Source: CAZESH01 sp964514665 (GTDB lineage: Bacteria; Bacillota; Bacilli; Paenibacillales; KCTC-25726). Taken from it: 37,049 bases of DNA. This document shows positions 1 to 7,942 of the stretch, piece by piece (the stretch's first letter is position 1; each line of letters starts with the position of its first letter). A model generated the notes under the pieces. The model did no database searches and was not told the DNA's origin. It saw only the letters and a program-made list of their open reading frames with translations. The translations under genes were made by a program, and so were the position numbers. The stretch is from the NCBI GenBank assembly GCA_964514665.1, contig CAZESH010000007.1, forward strand, positions 1-37,049. Reading direction: 5' to 3'.

Positions 1-992
1 CTTTGCATGTAGTACTGCTGAAATGCTTTTGTTTGCAGCATGCGGTCTTTTCCGTGCTGATCCCACAGCCGCAGGAAGGTGCTCTCAAATGAGGCCCAAA
101 TCTCGCGAATGGTTTGCAGCAGGTAATCCCTAAATGCCTGTTTCGTCGTTTGATCCGTGCTCCAGCCTTCCTGTGCCGCATAATTCAGCAGCAAATTTGC
201 AAGAACGGCTCCGATATCGAAGCCCATCGGTCCATAGAAGGCGAATTCGGGATCAATCACTTTTGTCGATGTCTCGGTTACGAAGATGCTGCCGGTATGC
301 AGATCGCCATGGAGCAGGGCTTGTGCGGAAACCAAAAATTTTTCGCGCAGCTTGGCAACCTCCAGATGCAGCTCCCGGTCTTGCCAAATCGCCGTAACCT
401 CGTCTTTAATCGCCGGATTGAAATGATTGGTGTCGGCATCGGTATAGGGGTGATCAAAAATCAAATCCTCGGTGATTTTGCACAGCTCGGGGTTGATGAA
501 GCGCTGTACGGCCGCTTTCTTCTCCTGTTGATTCATGGCCAAATCGGAGGTGAAAAACAGTGTATGCGCCAAAAATTCAGAGATATTGGCGGCAAAGAGC
601 GGATATTTATTGCCTTGCATCAATCCGCTTCGCATGATCACATGATCGCTTAAATCCTCCATAACCGTAAGCGCCAGCTGTTCATTACTGTCGTATACTT
701 TCGGTACGAGATCGGGAACGAGCGATCCTTCCAGCTTGAGCGCCTCGCTTTCGATTCTCGCCCGGTCCAGTGTCAGCGGCCACGATTCTCCCACTACTTT
801 GGCATAAGGCAGCGCTTGTTTCAATATCAGACTTTTTCCGCTTTGCTCTTCCTGAATATGAAACACCAGATTTAAATTGCCGTCCCCGATTTCACGGCAG
901 ATCAGTTCGGAGCCGTTCTCGAACAGACCGGGTATTTTTTTCGCATAGGCGACGGCTTCGTTTTCCGTAAGCGGATGATAGACTTCAGACAT
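1..992 (-). CDS. mtnK: S-methyl-5-thioribose kinase, 3' end outside window
   Basis: Reading the minus strand from ATG at 992 gives an uninterrupted frame to the window edge, about 330 residues, beginning MSEVYHPLTENEAVAYAKK. An AAGGAGG ribosome binding site lies just upstream of the ATG. The frame carries an aminoglycoside-phosphotransferase/choline-kinase-type catalytic signature (HGDLHTGS) followed by a DPEFAFYGPMGFDIG metal-binding stretch typical of MtnK. The family phosphorylates 5-methylthioribose in the cytoplasmic methionine salvage pathway. MtnK is usually about 400 aa, so roughly the last 70 residues and any partner such as mtnA lie to the left of position 1. No S-box riboswitch is visible in the leader. 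The family call is strong; the rest of the operon cannot be seen. Confidence 0.9.
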   Translation of the reverse strand, partial: MSEVYHPLTENEAVAYAKKIPGLFENGSELICREIGDGNLNLVFHIQEEQSGKSLILKQALPYAKVVGESWPLTLDRARIESEALKLEGSLVPDLVPKVYDSNEQLALTVMEDLSDHVIMRSGLMQGNKYPLFAANISEFLAHTLFFTSDLAMNQQEKKAAVQRFINPELCKITEDLIFDHPYTDADTNHFNPAIKDEVTAIWQDRELHLEVAKLREKFLVSAQALLHGDLHTGSIFVTETSTKVIDPEFAFYGPMGFDIGAVLANLLLNYAAQEGWSTDQTTKQAFRDYLLQTIREIWASFESTFLRLWDQHGKDRMLQTKAFQQYYMQ

Positions 993-1029
993 GCCTTTTT
1001 CCTCCTTCATATCCATGCACACTAGTAAC

Positions 1030-1059
1030 AGTATAAATGAAAGAGAAGCCGGATGAAAA
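1030..1059 (-). promoter_or_regulatory. possible promoter of mtnK
   Basis: On the minus strand TTTTCA (1059-1054) and TATACT (1035-1030) are separated by 18 nt, about 40 nt upstream of the mtnK start. The -10 is good and the -35 only fair, so this is a pattern match and not a firm assignment. Confidence 0.35.
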
Positions 1060-1159
1060 TATGCTGTTTTTCTTTTTACACACATAAAAGTCAGGAAATT
1101 GATTCATGATAATGGCATACTTTGCTTGCAACATAAGCATCAGGGAGGATGAATAACCG

Positions 1160-1615
1160 ATGATGACAACTGCAACAAGCTCGCCGTCCGTCGTTGCCAC
1201 GTTAAACAAGCAGGTTGCCAATTGGAGTGTCCTGCACGTAAAATTGCACAATTACCATTGGTTTGTGAAAGGACCGCATTTTTTTACGCTTCATGGTAAA
1301 TTCGAAGAATTGTACAAGCAAGCGAGTGATTACATCGATCGCTTGGCGGAACGTGTGCTGGCGCTGAAAGGCAGGCCTCCGGCATCCTTGAAAGAGTATT
1401 TGGATACGAGCGCGATAAAGGATGCCAAGGGCTTTGAAAACGCAAACCAAATGGTAGAGAACCTGATTGACGACTTTTATGTGCTGATCAACGAAACGAA
1501 AAGCGGAATCAACGAAGCGGAAGAAAACGGCGATCCCGCGACTGCAGACTTGCTTATTGAGGTTAAGAGCGCTATGGAAAAGCATGTTTGGATGCTGTCA
1601 TCCTTCTTGGGATAA
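1160..1615 (+). CDS. dps: Dps-family ferritin-like DNA-protection protein
   Basis: The 151-aa product has the normal length of Dps/MrgA proteins, which form 12-subunit cages that oxidise Fe(II) with peroxide and protect DNA in starved or stressed cells. The inter-subunit ferroxidase signature is visible: LHNYHWFVKG with H33, then FFTLHGKFEELY with H45, then ASDYIDRLAERV with acidic residues near 57-64. The start is ATG at 1160 (a second ATG follows directly) with GGGAGG about 11 nt upstream. It is a single gene followed by its own terminator. Dps homologs in Bacillales are often under PerR or SigB control, but I see no clear PerR box here. The neighbouring SUF operon gives an iron/oxidative-stress context, though the two are separately transcribed. 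Confidence 0.92.
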   Translation: MMTTATSSPSVVATLNKQVANWSVLHVKLHNYHWFVKGPHFFTLHGKFEELYKQASDYIDRLAERVLALKGRPPASLKEYLDTSAIKDAKGFENANQMVENLIDDFYVLINETKSGINEAEENGDPATADLLIEVKSAMEKHVWMLSSFLG

Positions 1616-1660
1616 ACCAGGGAGCCGGCAATCCGTTCTCCTAGTCTTTGTCGACAGTCT

Positions 1661-1690
1661 GGGGACGGAAATATCCGGCCCCTTTTTTTT
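1661..1690 (+). terminator. intrinsic terminator after dps
   Basis: GGGGACGGA and TCCGGCCCC pair across a 4-nt loop with one mismatch, followed directly by eight T. It separates dps from the SUF operon. Confidence 0.75.
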
Positions 1691-1737
1691 GCAACGTAAC
1701 TTTTTAAATAAAAATGTTTAAAAAATCAAAATTGCCC

Positions 1738-1766
1738 TTTATTGATTGAAGCGAGTACGATATAAT
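1738..1766 (+). promoter_or_regulatory. promoter of the SUF operon
   Basis: A perfect TATAAT at 1761-1766 is preceded at 17 nt by TTTATT (1738-1743), a weak -35. It sits about 80 nt upstream of the sufC start and directly before the Fur-like palindrome, an arrangement consistent with a regulated sigma-A promoter. Confidence 0.55.
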
Positions 1767-1772
1767 AAATAC

Positions 1773-1812
1773 AATTGAGAATCATTGAGAATCACTCAAA
1801 ATGATTTTAATT
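1773..1812. promoter_or_regulatory. Fur-box-like palindrome in SUF leader
   Basis: The stretch contains a tandem TGAGAATCAT/TGAGAATCAC repeat, an inner inverted repeat TTGAG-N5-CTCAA, and imperfectly matched ends (AATTGAGAATCATT against AAATGATTTTAATT). GAGAATCATT is a common half of Fur boxes. It lies 7-46 nt downstream of the TATAAT, where a bound repressor would block initiation. Iron control is inferred from the motif only. An unrelated operator is possible. Confidence 0.45.
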
Positions 1813-1847
1813 AAAGAATCAATATAAATCAGTCGGAGGGAAAAACC

Positions 1848-2681
1848 ATGGGCAACTCACCAAACTTCGTAATTCAAAGATTAAAAGCGAATGTCGAAGA
1901 CAAAGAAATCCTAAAGGGCATCGATCTTGAAATTCACGGCGGAGAAGTGCATGCGATTATGGGTCCGAACGGAACCGGGAAAAGCACGCTTGCTTCCGCA
2001 TTAATGGGACATCCTAAATATGAAGTCACCTCAGGCAGCGTGACGCTCGACGGAGAAAATCTTCTGGAGATGGAAGTGGACGAACGCTCCAGGGCAGGCT
2101 TGTTCTTGGCTATGCAGTATCCGAGTGAAATTTCCGGTGTAACCAACGCCGATTTTCTCAGAAGTGCAATCAATTCCCGCAGGGACGAGGATAATGATAT
2201 TTCCCTGATCAAATTTATTCGCTTGATGGAACAGAAAATGAAGGAATTGGAAATCGATCCGCAGTTCATGCATCGTTATTTGAACGAAGGTTTTTCCGGG
2301 GGTGAAAAGAAACGCAATGAAATTCTGCAAATGATGATGCTCGAGCCCCGTCTCGTGATTATGGATGAGATTGATTCCGGTCTCGATATCGACGCCTTGA
2401 AAATTGTTGCCGCGGGTGTAAACAGCATGCGCACCGACGATCGCGCCTTTTTGATCATCACCCACTATCAGCGCCTGCTTAATTACATCAAGCCGGACTT
2501 TGTCCATGTGATGATGCAGGGACGGATCGTCAAATCAGGAGGCTCAGAGCTTGCCGAAAGGTTGGAGGCTGAAGGATACGACTGGGTCAAGGAAGAGCTT
2601 GGAATCGAAGATGAAACGGTCGGTCAAGAACAAGAGGAAGAATTTAAGATCCCGATGAACACAACAGCTCCCAAATATTAA
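1848..2681 (+). CDS. sufC: SUF system ATPase SufC
   Basis: SufC is the ABC-type cytosolic ATPase that works with SufB and SufD as the SufBC2D scaffold complex for Fe-S cluster assembly. The 277-aa product shows Walker A (GPNGTGKST, residues about 40-48), a signature region FSGGEKKRNEI, and Walker B IMDEIDSGLD with the SufC-type continuation. It is slightly longer than usual (about 250-260 aa) because of an acidic C-terminal tail containing EQEEEF. The start is ATG with GGAGGG upstream. It is the first gene of sufC-sufD-sufS-sufU-sufB, the standard Bacillales order, and is separated from sufD by 61 nt that contain a good ribosome binding site. Confidence 0.97.
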   Translation: MGNSPNFVIQRLKANVEDKEILKGIDLEIHGGEVHAIMGPNGTGKSTLASALMGHPKYEVTSGSVTLDGENLLEMEVDERSRAGLFLAMQYPSEISGVTNADFLRSAINSRRDEDNDISLIKFIRLMEQKMKELEIDPQFMHRYLNEGFSGGEKKRNEILQMMMLEPRLVIMDEIDSGLDIDALKIVAAGVNSMRTDDRAFLIITHYQRLLNYIKPDFVHVMMQGRIVKSGGSELAERLEAEGYDWVKEELGIEDETVGQEQEEEFKIPMNTTAPKY

Positions 2682-2742
2682 TCATGGGGATACGTTTAAC
2701 GTTAATCAGCGGGAGCGCACTTGTTAAGGAGGAATATACAAA

Positions 2743-4047
2743 ATGACGATACAAACGATTCTTCCCGTTGACCGCAGCCGGATTCAAGCTATTTCCGAAC
2801 AAAATCACGAACCGGACTGGATGAGCCGCTTGCGCCTTGAAGCGCTGGAGTTGGCAGGTCGACTGGATTTGCCTAAATTGGAAAAAACACGAATTGATCG
2901 ATGGAACCTGGGAGCAATGGGGACTTATCAGCCTCCGCAAAAGGTCGATTCGTTAAATGAGCTTTCCGGGAAAGTGCAGCAGATGCTGCAGACGGGAGAA
3001 GAAACGAGCAATCTGCTGGTGCACCGTAACTCCGGCAATGTGTTTGCTCGCCTTGACCAAAAGCTTGCCGATCAGGGTGTGATTTTTACCGATATGGAAA
3101 CCGCCATGCAAAAGCATGCGGATCTGATAAAACCTTATTTCATGTCCGCCGTCAAGAAGGATGAAAACCGTTTGACGGCGCTGCACGCAGCGGCTTGGAC
3201 AGGAGGCGTGTTTCTGTATGTGCCGAAAAACGTCGAGCTGGAAATGCCGCTTCAGGCATTGCTTGTTGCCGATCAGACAGAAGCCGCCTTTGCCCCTCAT
3301 GTGCTGATTGTAGCCGAGGCAAACAGCAAAGTGACTTACGTGGACAATTATTTTTCCGAGAAAATTGACGGAGAGCTTGTGCATAACGGTGTTGTCGAGA
3401 TCTTCGTGAAAGCGGGAGCGCGCGTCACCTTTGCCTCGGTTCATGATTTTCAAGAAGGCGTCACCGATATCAGCTACAGACGCGCCGTGTTGGAGCAGGA
3501 TGGCAGAATGGACTGGATCATCGGCGAAATGAGCAGCGGCAACGGAATGTCCGATACGACATCGCTGCTGCAGGGCGGCGGAACGTTTTCCGATGCCACG
3601 GTGATCTGCGTCGGAACCCGCAAGCAGCAGTTGAACATATCGACACGCGCTGTGCATGTCGGCCGAAATTCTACCAGCGACATGATTACCCGGGCGGTAA
3701 TGAAAGATGAAGCCACCGCCATTATCAACGGCATTACCAAGATCGAAAAAGGAGCCACCGATGCCAACGGGCAGCAAACCGAGAAAGTATTGATGCTCAG
3801 TCCGGGTGCGCGCGGCGACGCAAACCCGATGCTGCTTATCGACGAGGATGAGGTGAAGGCCGGACACGCGGCCAGCGTAGGCAAGGTCGATCCCGCCCAA
3901 ATTTATTACTTGATGTCGCGCGGGATTTCCCGTGAACAGGCAACGCGTCTTGTCATTTACGGATTTTTGGCTCCGGTCGTGTCCAAAATTCCGATTGCAA
4001 AGCTGGAGGAACAACTGCAGCTTCTGGTGGAAAGGAAGCTCGGCTGA
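2743..4047 (+). CDS. sufD: Fe-S cluster assembly protein SufD
   Basis: This 434-aa product matches SufD in length and in its C-terminal beta-helix region, including GRNSTSDMITRAVMKDEA, a 'GxNxxTE'-free MLSPGARGDANPMLLIDEDEVKAGHAASVGKVD block, and YYLMSRGISREQA near the C-terminus. That last block is shared with the sufB product, as expected for these paralogs. SufD pairs with SufB and SufC in the scaffold complex. AAGGAGG lies about 9 nt upstream of the ATG. The stop overlaps the sufS start by one base (TGATG), which indicates translational coupling. Confidence 0.96.
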   Translation: MTIQTILPVDRSRIQAISEQNHEPDWMSRLRLEALELAGRLDLPKLEKTRIDRWNLGAMGTYQPPQKVDSLNELSGKVQQMLQTGEETSNLLVHRNSGNVFARLDQKLADQGVIFTDMETAMQKHADLIKPYFMSAVKKDENRLTALHAAAWTGGVFLYVPKNVELEMPLQALLVADQTEAAFAPHVLIVAEANSKVTYVDNYFSEKIDGELVHNGVVEIFVKAGARVTFASVHDFQEGVTDISYRRAVLEQDGRMDWIIGEMSSGNGMSDTTSLLQGGGTFSDATVICVGTRKQQLNISTRAVHVGRNSTSDMITRAVMKDEATAIINGITKIEKGATDANGQQTEKVLMLSPGARGDANPMLLIDEDEVKAGHAASVGKVDPAQIYYLMSRGISREQATRLVIYGFLAPVVSKIPIAKLEEQLQLLVERKLG

Positions 4048-5273
4048 TGATTTCCCCAAAAATCCGCGAATTTTTTCCGATATTGAATCAAGAGATCAAC
4101 GGGCATCCCCTTGTTTATCTTGACAGCGCAGCAACCTCGCAAAAGCCGGTGCAGGTGATTGAAGCGCTGAAGAAATATTATGAATGGGACAATTCGAACG
4201 TTCACCGCGGCGTTCATACGCTCGGATCCCGCGCCACCGATGCCTACGAAGGGGCGAGAGAGAAGCTGGCGCGCTTCATCAACGCCAAGGAACCGGCGGA
4301 AATTATTTTTAACCGCGGCACAACCGCTTCTCTGAATTTGGTGGCATCCAGCTACGCCCAGAGCGTGTGCGGCGAGGGGGATGAAATCGTGCTCACGGCA
4401 ATGGAGCACCACAGCAATCTGATTCCATGGCAGCAGGTTGCCAAAAGAACAGGTGCAGTGTTGAAATACATTCCGCTCCAAGCTGACGGAAGCATCGCTT
4501 TGACGGATGTGGAGCAAACCGTAACCGGACGTACGAAAATTGTGGCGATTACTTATGTGTCCAATGTGTTCGGATTGGTCAATCCGATAAAGGAAATCGC
4601 TGCGATCGCCCATAGAAACGGGGCCAAAATCGTGGTTGACGGAGCCCAGAGCACACCGCACATGCGTGTCGACGTTCAGGATTTGGATTGCGATTTTTAC
4701 GCACTGTCCGGCCACAAGATGTGCGGACCGACCGGAATCGGAGCGCTTTACGGCAAGAGAGAGCTGCTGGAGCGAATGGAGCCGGTGGAATTCGGCGGTG
4801 AAATGATCGACCATGTCGATCTGTACGATTCCACTTGGAAGGAGCTGCCGTGGAAGTTTGAAGGCGGCACGCCGATTATTGCCGGTGCGGTAGGTCTTGG
4901 CGCGGCGATAGACTTTTTGGAAGAAGCGGGCATGGACCAAATTAAGCAGCATGAGCTGGAGCTGACGAAATATGCGGTTGAGAAAATGTCCGGAATTGAC
5001 GACGTGAAAATCTACGGACCGCTCACGAATCGGGCGGGTTTGATCACCTTCAATCTTGGCGATATTCATCCGCATGACGTATCGACTGTACTTGATGCCG
5101 AAGGCATAGCGGTTCGGGCGGGACATCATTGCTGCCAGCCGCTGATGAGGTGGCTGGACGTTACAGCCACGGCCCGTGCCAGCTTTTATTTATACAACAC
5201 GGAAGAAGAAGTGGATCGCTTGGTAGAAGCGCTACTAAAAACAAAGGAGTACTTCGGCTATGCAATTGGATGA
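4047..5273 (+). CDS. sufS: cysteine desulfurase SufS
   Basis: SufS is a PLP-dependent class V aminotransferase-fold enzyme that converts cysteine to alanine and a protein-bound persulfide for cluster assembly. The 408-aa product has the PLP-binding lysine in LSGHKMCGPTG (K224), the cofactor stretch VDGAQSTPH (about 197-205), and the active-site cysteine in RAGHHCCQPLM (C362, with C363 adjacent). The tandem cysteines match the group II SufS loop. The start overlaps the sufD stop. The 3' end overlaps sufU by 14 nt, so both junctions are coupled. The product hands sulfur to SufU, encoded next. Confidence 0.97.
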   Translation: MISPKIREFFPILNQEINGHPLVYLDSAATSQKPVQVIEALKKYYEWDNSNVHRGVHTLGSRATDAYEGAREKLARFINAKEPAEIIFNRGTTASLNLVASSYAQSVCGEGDEIVLTAMEHHSNLIPWQQVAKRTGAVLKYIPLQADGSIALTDVEQTVTGRTKIVAITYVSNVFGLVNPIKEIAAIAHRNGAKIVVDGAQSTPHMRVDVQDLDCDFYALSGHKMCGPTGIGALYGKRELLERMEPVEFGGEMIDHVDLYDSTWKELPWKFEGGTPIIAGAVGLGAAIDFLEEAGMDQIKQHELELTKYAVEKMSGIDDVKIYGPLTNRAGLITFNLGDIHPHDVSTVLDAEGIAVRAGHHCCQPLMRWLDVTATARASFYLYNTEEEVDRLVEALLKTKEYFGYAIG

Positions 5274-5685
5274 TTTATACAGAAGGGTCATCATGGATCA
5301 TTATAAATCGCCGAGGAACAGGGGCAAATTCGATGATGATGCGGTTACCGTCGAGCTTAATAATCCCACATGCGGAGACAAGATTTCTTTGCAAATGCAG
5401 CTGCAGGACGGTGTCGTGAAGGATGCCAAGTTTCTCGGAGAAGGCTGCTCGATCAGCCTGGCCTCTGCTTCCATGATGACGGCTGCCGTTAAAGGAAAGC
5501 CTTTCGCGGATGCGCTTAAAATGGTGGAGGACTTTTCCGGACTGATGAAAGGCGAGCAAACGGAATTTGAATATGAAGATCTGGAAGCTTTATCCGGCGT
5601 CAGCAAATTCCCCGCCCGCATTAAATGTGCAATGCTGGCCTGGAATGCTTTAAGGAAAGGAATAGAATCTGCAAGCCATAAATAA
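5260..5685 (+). CDS. sufU: zinc-dependent sulfurtransferase SufU
   Basis: The 141-aa product carries the three cysteines and aspartate of SufU: NPTCGDK (C38, D40), EGCSIS (C63) and RIKCAML (C123). In gram-positive bacteria these bind zinc and accept sulfur from SufS for delivery to the SufBCD scaffold. The SufU-specific insertion (roughly residues 75-105) relative to IscU is present. The gene starts inside the 3' end of sufS with AAAGGAG upstream, and stops 14 nt before sufB, which has its own GGAGG. Confidence 0.96.
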   Translation: MQLDDLYRRVIMDHYKSPRNRGKFDDDAVTVELNNPTCGDKISLQMQLQDGVVKDAKFLGEGCSISLASASMMTAAVKGKPFADALKMVEDFSGLMKGEQTEFEYEDLEALSGVSKFPARIKCAMLAWNALRKGIESASHK

Positions 5686-5699
5686 AGGAGGAAATCGAA

Positions 5700-7097
5700 A
5701 TGGCCAAAAAAATGCCTGAGCTCGAAGCGTATAAATACGGTTTTAGAGATGAGCACAAATCGATTTTTCAATCGGGAAAAGGGCTATCTGCCGAGATCGT
5801 CACGGAAATTTCGCGAATGAAAGACGAACCGCAATGGATGCTGGATTTTCGCTTGAAGTCGCTTCAGCAGTTTCAGAAAATGCCTCTTCCGTATTGGGGC
5901 GGTAAGTTGGATGATCTTGATTTCAACGATATTCAATATTATGTCAAGCCTTCGGAGAAACAAGGAAAAACATGGGAAGAGGTTCCTTCCGAAATCAAAG
6001 AAACGTTTGATAAACTGGGAATCCCCGAAGCCGAACAGAAGTTTCTTGCAGGCGTGTCGGCGCAGTACGAATCCGAGGTTGTTTACCACAGCATGCAGAA
6101 AGAGCTTGAAGATCAAGGTGTGATCTTCACGGATACGGACACCGCGCTCAGAGAGCATCCGGAAATTTTCCGCGAATACTTCGGTACCATCGTCCCTTAC
6201 ACAGATAATAAATTCGCTGCATTAAACAGCGCCGTATGGTCCGGAGGCAGCTTTATTTACGTTCCTAAAGGCGTCAAATGCGATATTCCGCTGCAGGCCT
6301 ATTTCCGGATCAATTCGGAGAACATGGGGCAGTTCGAACGCACGCTGATTATTGTGGACGAAGACGCCTTCGTCCATTATGTCGAAGGTTGTACCGCTCC
6401 CGTTTACAGCACGAATTCGCTGCACAGCGCGGTGGTTGAGATCATCGTCAAAAAGAACGCGCGAGCACGTTATACAACGATTCAAAACTGGGCTCCGAAC
6501 ATCTATAATTTGGTGACCAAGCGTGCGGTAGCAGAAGAAAATGCAACCATGGAATGGGTGGACGGCAATATCGGTTCCAAGCTGACCATGAAATACCCTG
6601 CCGTCATTCTTAAAGGACGCGGCGCCAAAGGCTCCGTACTGTCTATTGCCGTAGCCGGCAAAGGCCAGCATCAGGATGCCGGCGCGAAAATGCTGCACCT
6701 CGCTCCGGAAACGACATCAACGATCGTTTCCAAGTCGATCAGCAAGCACGGAGGAAAGGTGACTTACCGCGGTCTGACCTCCTTCGGTAAAAATTCTCAG
6801 GATTCCAAGGCCAATGTACAATGCGACACTTTGATCATGGATAAAGAATCGACTTCCGATACGATACCCTATAACGAAATTCGCAATGACAACATCACCT
6901 TGGAGCATGAGGCGACGGTTTCCAAGGTTTCCGAAGAGCAGCTTTTTTATCTGATGAGCCGTGGATTGAGCGAGGCCGAGGCCACACAGATGATCGTCAT
7001 GGGCTTTATTGAGCCGTTTACGAAAGAGCTGCCGATGGAATATGCGGTGGAGATGAACCGTTTGATCAAGTTCGAAATGGAAGGCTCGATCGGCTAA
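5700..7097 (+). CDS. sufB: Fe-S cluster scaffold SufB
   Basis: The 465-aa product matches SufB in length and in conserved blocks: VYYVKPS-like N-terminal region, SAVWSGGSFIYVPKGVKCDIPLQ, YVEGCTAP, HLAPETTSTIVSKSISKHGGKVTYRGL, and the C-terminal FYLMSRGLSEAEATQMIVMGFIEP. SufB carries the cluster-building site of the SufBC2D complex. The ribosome binding site is AAGGAGG 9 nt before ATG. It is the last gene of the operon and is followed about 60 nt later by a strong terminator. Confidence 0.97.
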   Translation: MAKKMPELEAYKYGFRDEHKSIFQSGKGLSAEIVTEISRMKDEPQWMLDFRLKSLQQFQKMPLPYWGGKLDDLDFNDIQYYVKPSEKQGKTWEEVPSEIKETFDKLGIPEAEQKFLAGVSAQYESEVVYHSMQKELEDQGVIFTDTDTALREHPEIFREYFGTIVPYTDNKFAALNSAVWSGGSFIYVPKGVKCDIPLQAYFRINSENMGQFERTLIIVDEDAFVHYVEGCTAPVYSTNSLHSAVVEIIVKKNARARYTTIQNWAPNIYNLVTKRAVAEENATMEWVDGNIGSKLTMKYPAVILKGRGAKGSVLSIAVAGKGQHQDAGAKMLHLAPETTSTIVSKSISKHGGKVTYRGLTSFGKNSQDSKANVQCDTLIMDKESTSDTIPYNEIRNDNITLEHEATVSKVSEEQLFYLMSRGLSEAEATQMIVMGFIEPFTKELPMEYAVEMNRLIKFEMEGSIG

Positions 7098-7153
7098 TCA
7101 TTGAAAGCTTCCCTTGAGGGATAGCTCGATTTTAAGAAGATTTTTGGTTTATC

Positions 7154-7196
7154 TAAAAAAGGTTGGGCAGGAGGTCACTTCTGCTCAACCTTTTTC
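7154..7196 (+). terminator. intrinsic terminator of SUF operon
   Basis: AAAAAGGTTGGGCAG pairs with CTGCTCAACCTTTTT (one G-T pair) around a 10-nt loop and runs into a T-rich tail. Because both arms carry the A/T tracts it could also terminate minus-strand transcription. It overlaps the 3' end of the transposase remnant, so the operon may use an IS-derived terminator. Confidence 0.85.
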
Positions 7197-7423
7197 TCTT
7201 TTTGATCCATTGCCGCCTTCTTGAGAAGGTTATGGGTAAACGAATGCCATCCGACCTCCAAGCTTGCCTTCTTCGCTTCTTAGTTTTTCCCTCGCCTGTT
7301 GCTTGTAACTCATGTGTCGAAGACTAACCCGGATCTCGCGATTCCCGATGTACAAAAGAAACCGCTCCTTTTCGATAATGGTTGGTGGTACTTCCATTTT
7401 ACCAAATTGCGGTTTGTTTTCTC
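7175..7423 (-). pseudogene. decayed IS1182-like transposase C-terminal fragment
   Basis: On the minus strand one frame reads FGKMEVPPTIIEKERFLL followed by YIGNREIRVSLRHMSYKQQ and AREKLRSEEGK, then the frame is lost. A second frame resumes with EVGWHSFTHNLLKKAAMDQ and ends at a stop at 7175. The YKQQAREKLRSEEG block and the HNLLKKAAMDQK tail resemble the C-terminus of IS1182-family DDE transposases, as I remember them. In intact proteins these are separated by a VE(V/T)VFGQ-type stretch that is missing here, so there is an internal deletion with a frameshift. No start codon, catalytic core or complete element remains. The assignment rests on recollection of family sequences, not on a search. 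Confidence 0.5.
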
Positions 7424-7469
7424 TAAGGGGCTACCCCAAGTTAATTTTGACTTTGGGGACAGCCCCTTA
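7424..7469. repeat. 46-bp inverted repeat, possible fused IS ends
   Basis: TAAGGGGCT-A-CCCCAAGT is matched by the reverse complement of ACTTTGGGGACAGCCCCTTA across an 8-nt spacer. GGGGCTGTCCCCAAAGT-type ends are reminiscent of IS termini, and the transposase remnant abuts it. The right arm includes the stop codon of the membrane-protein gene at 7467. It may serve as that gene's minus-strand hairpin, but no T-tract follows. Confidence 0.6.
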
Positions 7470-7802
7470 CTTCACTGAAACTGAAAAAAACGGGTCCAAT
7501 TGATGGATCACAAGATACGTAACAGCCCACACGGCAAGAGCAAGAAATGAAAACAGGCTTAAAATCAAACCCGCTCTTCCCTTGCTGTGAGTTTTAGTCA
7601 ACAGCCCAAAAATAAACGCCAAAATCCCTAAAATAAAGCCGAATGCGGAAGTAATCAGCAGCACGTTGCAGCTGCAGGCGATGATACCGAGAACAAATGC
7701 AGCTTTAGCCATTCCCGGCTGCTCTTTGGAAGGAGACGGGTTCAACTCCTGACCGGCATATTCTGAATCCAATGTCCATTCGAGGCGATGATTTTCATCC
7801 AT
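7467..7802 (-). CDS. small DUF4190-like membrane protein
   Basis: The 111-aa product has a polar N-terminus (about 30 residues) and then two hydrophobic helices (about 31-68 and 77-99), separated by a short basic loop THSKGRAG. This two-helix layout, with the segment FGFILGILAFIFGLL, resembles DUF4190-type Bacillales proteins of unknown function. The start at ATG 7802 has AAAGGAG about 15 nt upstream, a somewhat long spacing. The C-terminal codons and stop run into the IS-like inverted repeat, so the tail may have been altered by that insertion. Confidence 0.65.
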   Translation of the reverse strand: MDENHRLEWTLDSEYAGQELNPSPSKEQPGMAKAAFVLGIIACSCNVLLITSAFGFILGILAFIFGLLTKTHSKGRAGLILSLFSFLALAVWAVTYLVIHQLDPFFSVSVK

Positions 7803-7942
7803 GCGCTAGGATCGACTCCTTTAAGAACCGGATAGAAATATTTTACCATAATTCAACGCAATAGATGTATGGGTCAAGAGGATATTTATTGCTGCTCCTT
7901 CACACTATATGAATAAAAAAACCAAGAAAAAGGAGTAGAAAA

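Noticed and set aside
114..653. 179-aa plus-strand open frame over the left edge
   Set aside because: It lies antisense to mtnK, whose minus-strand frame carries clear kinase motifs and a ribosome binding site.
993..1159. S-box riboswitch before mtnK or PerR box before dps
   Set aside because: Neither the SAM-aptamer core blocks nor a TTATAATNATTATAA-like palindrome can be seen.
2953..4059. Long minus-strand frames opposite sufD and sufS
   Set aside because: Shadow frames of strongly conserved SUF genes; their products are rich in His/Arg/Cys and match no family.
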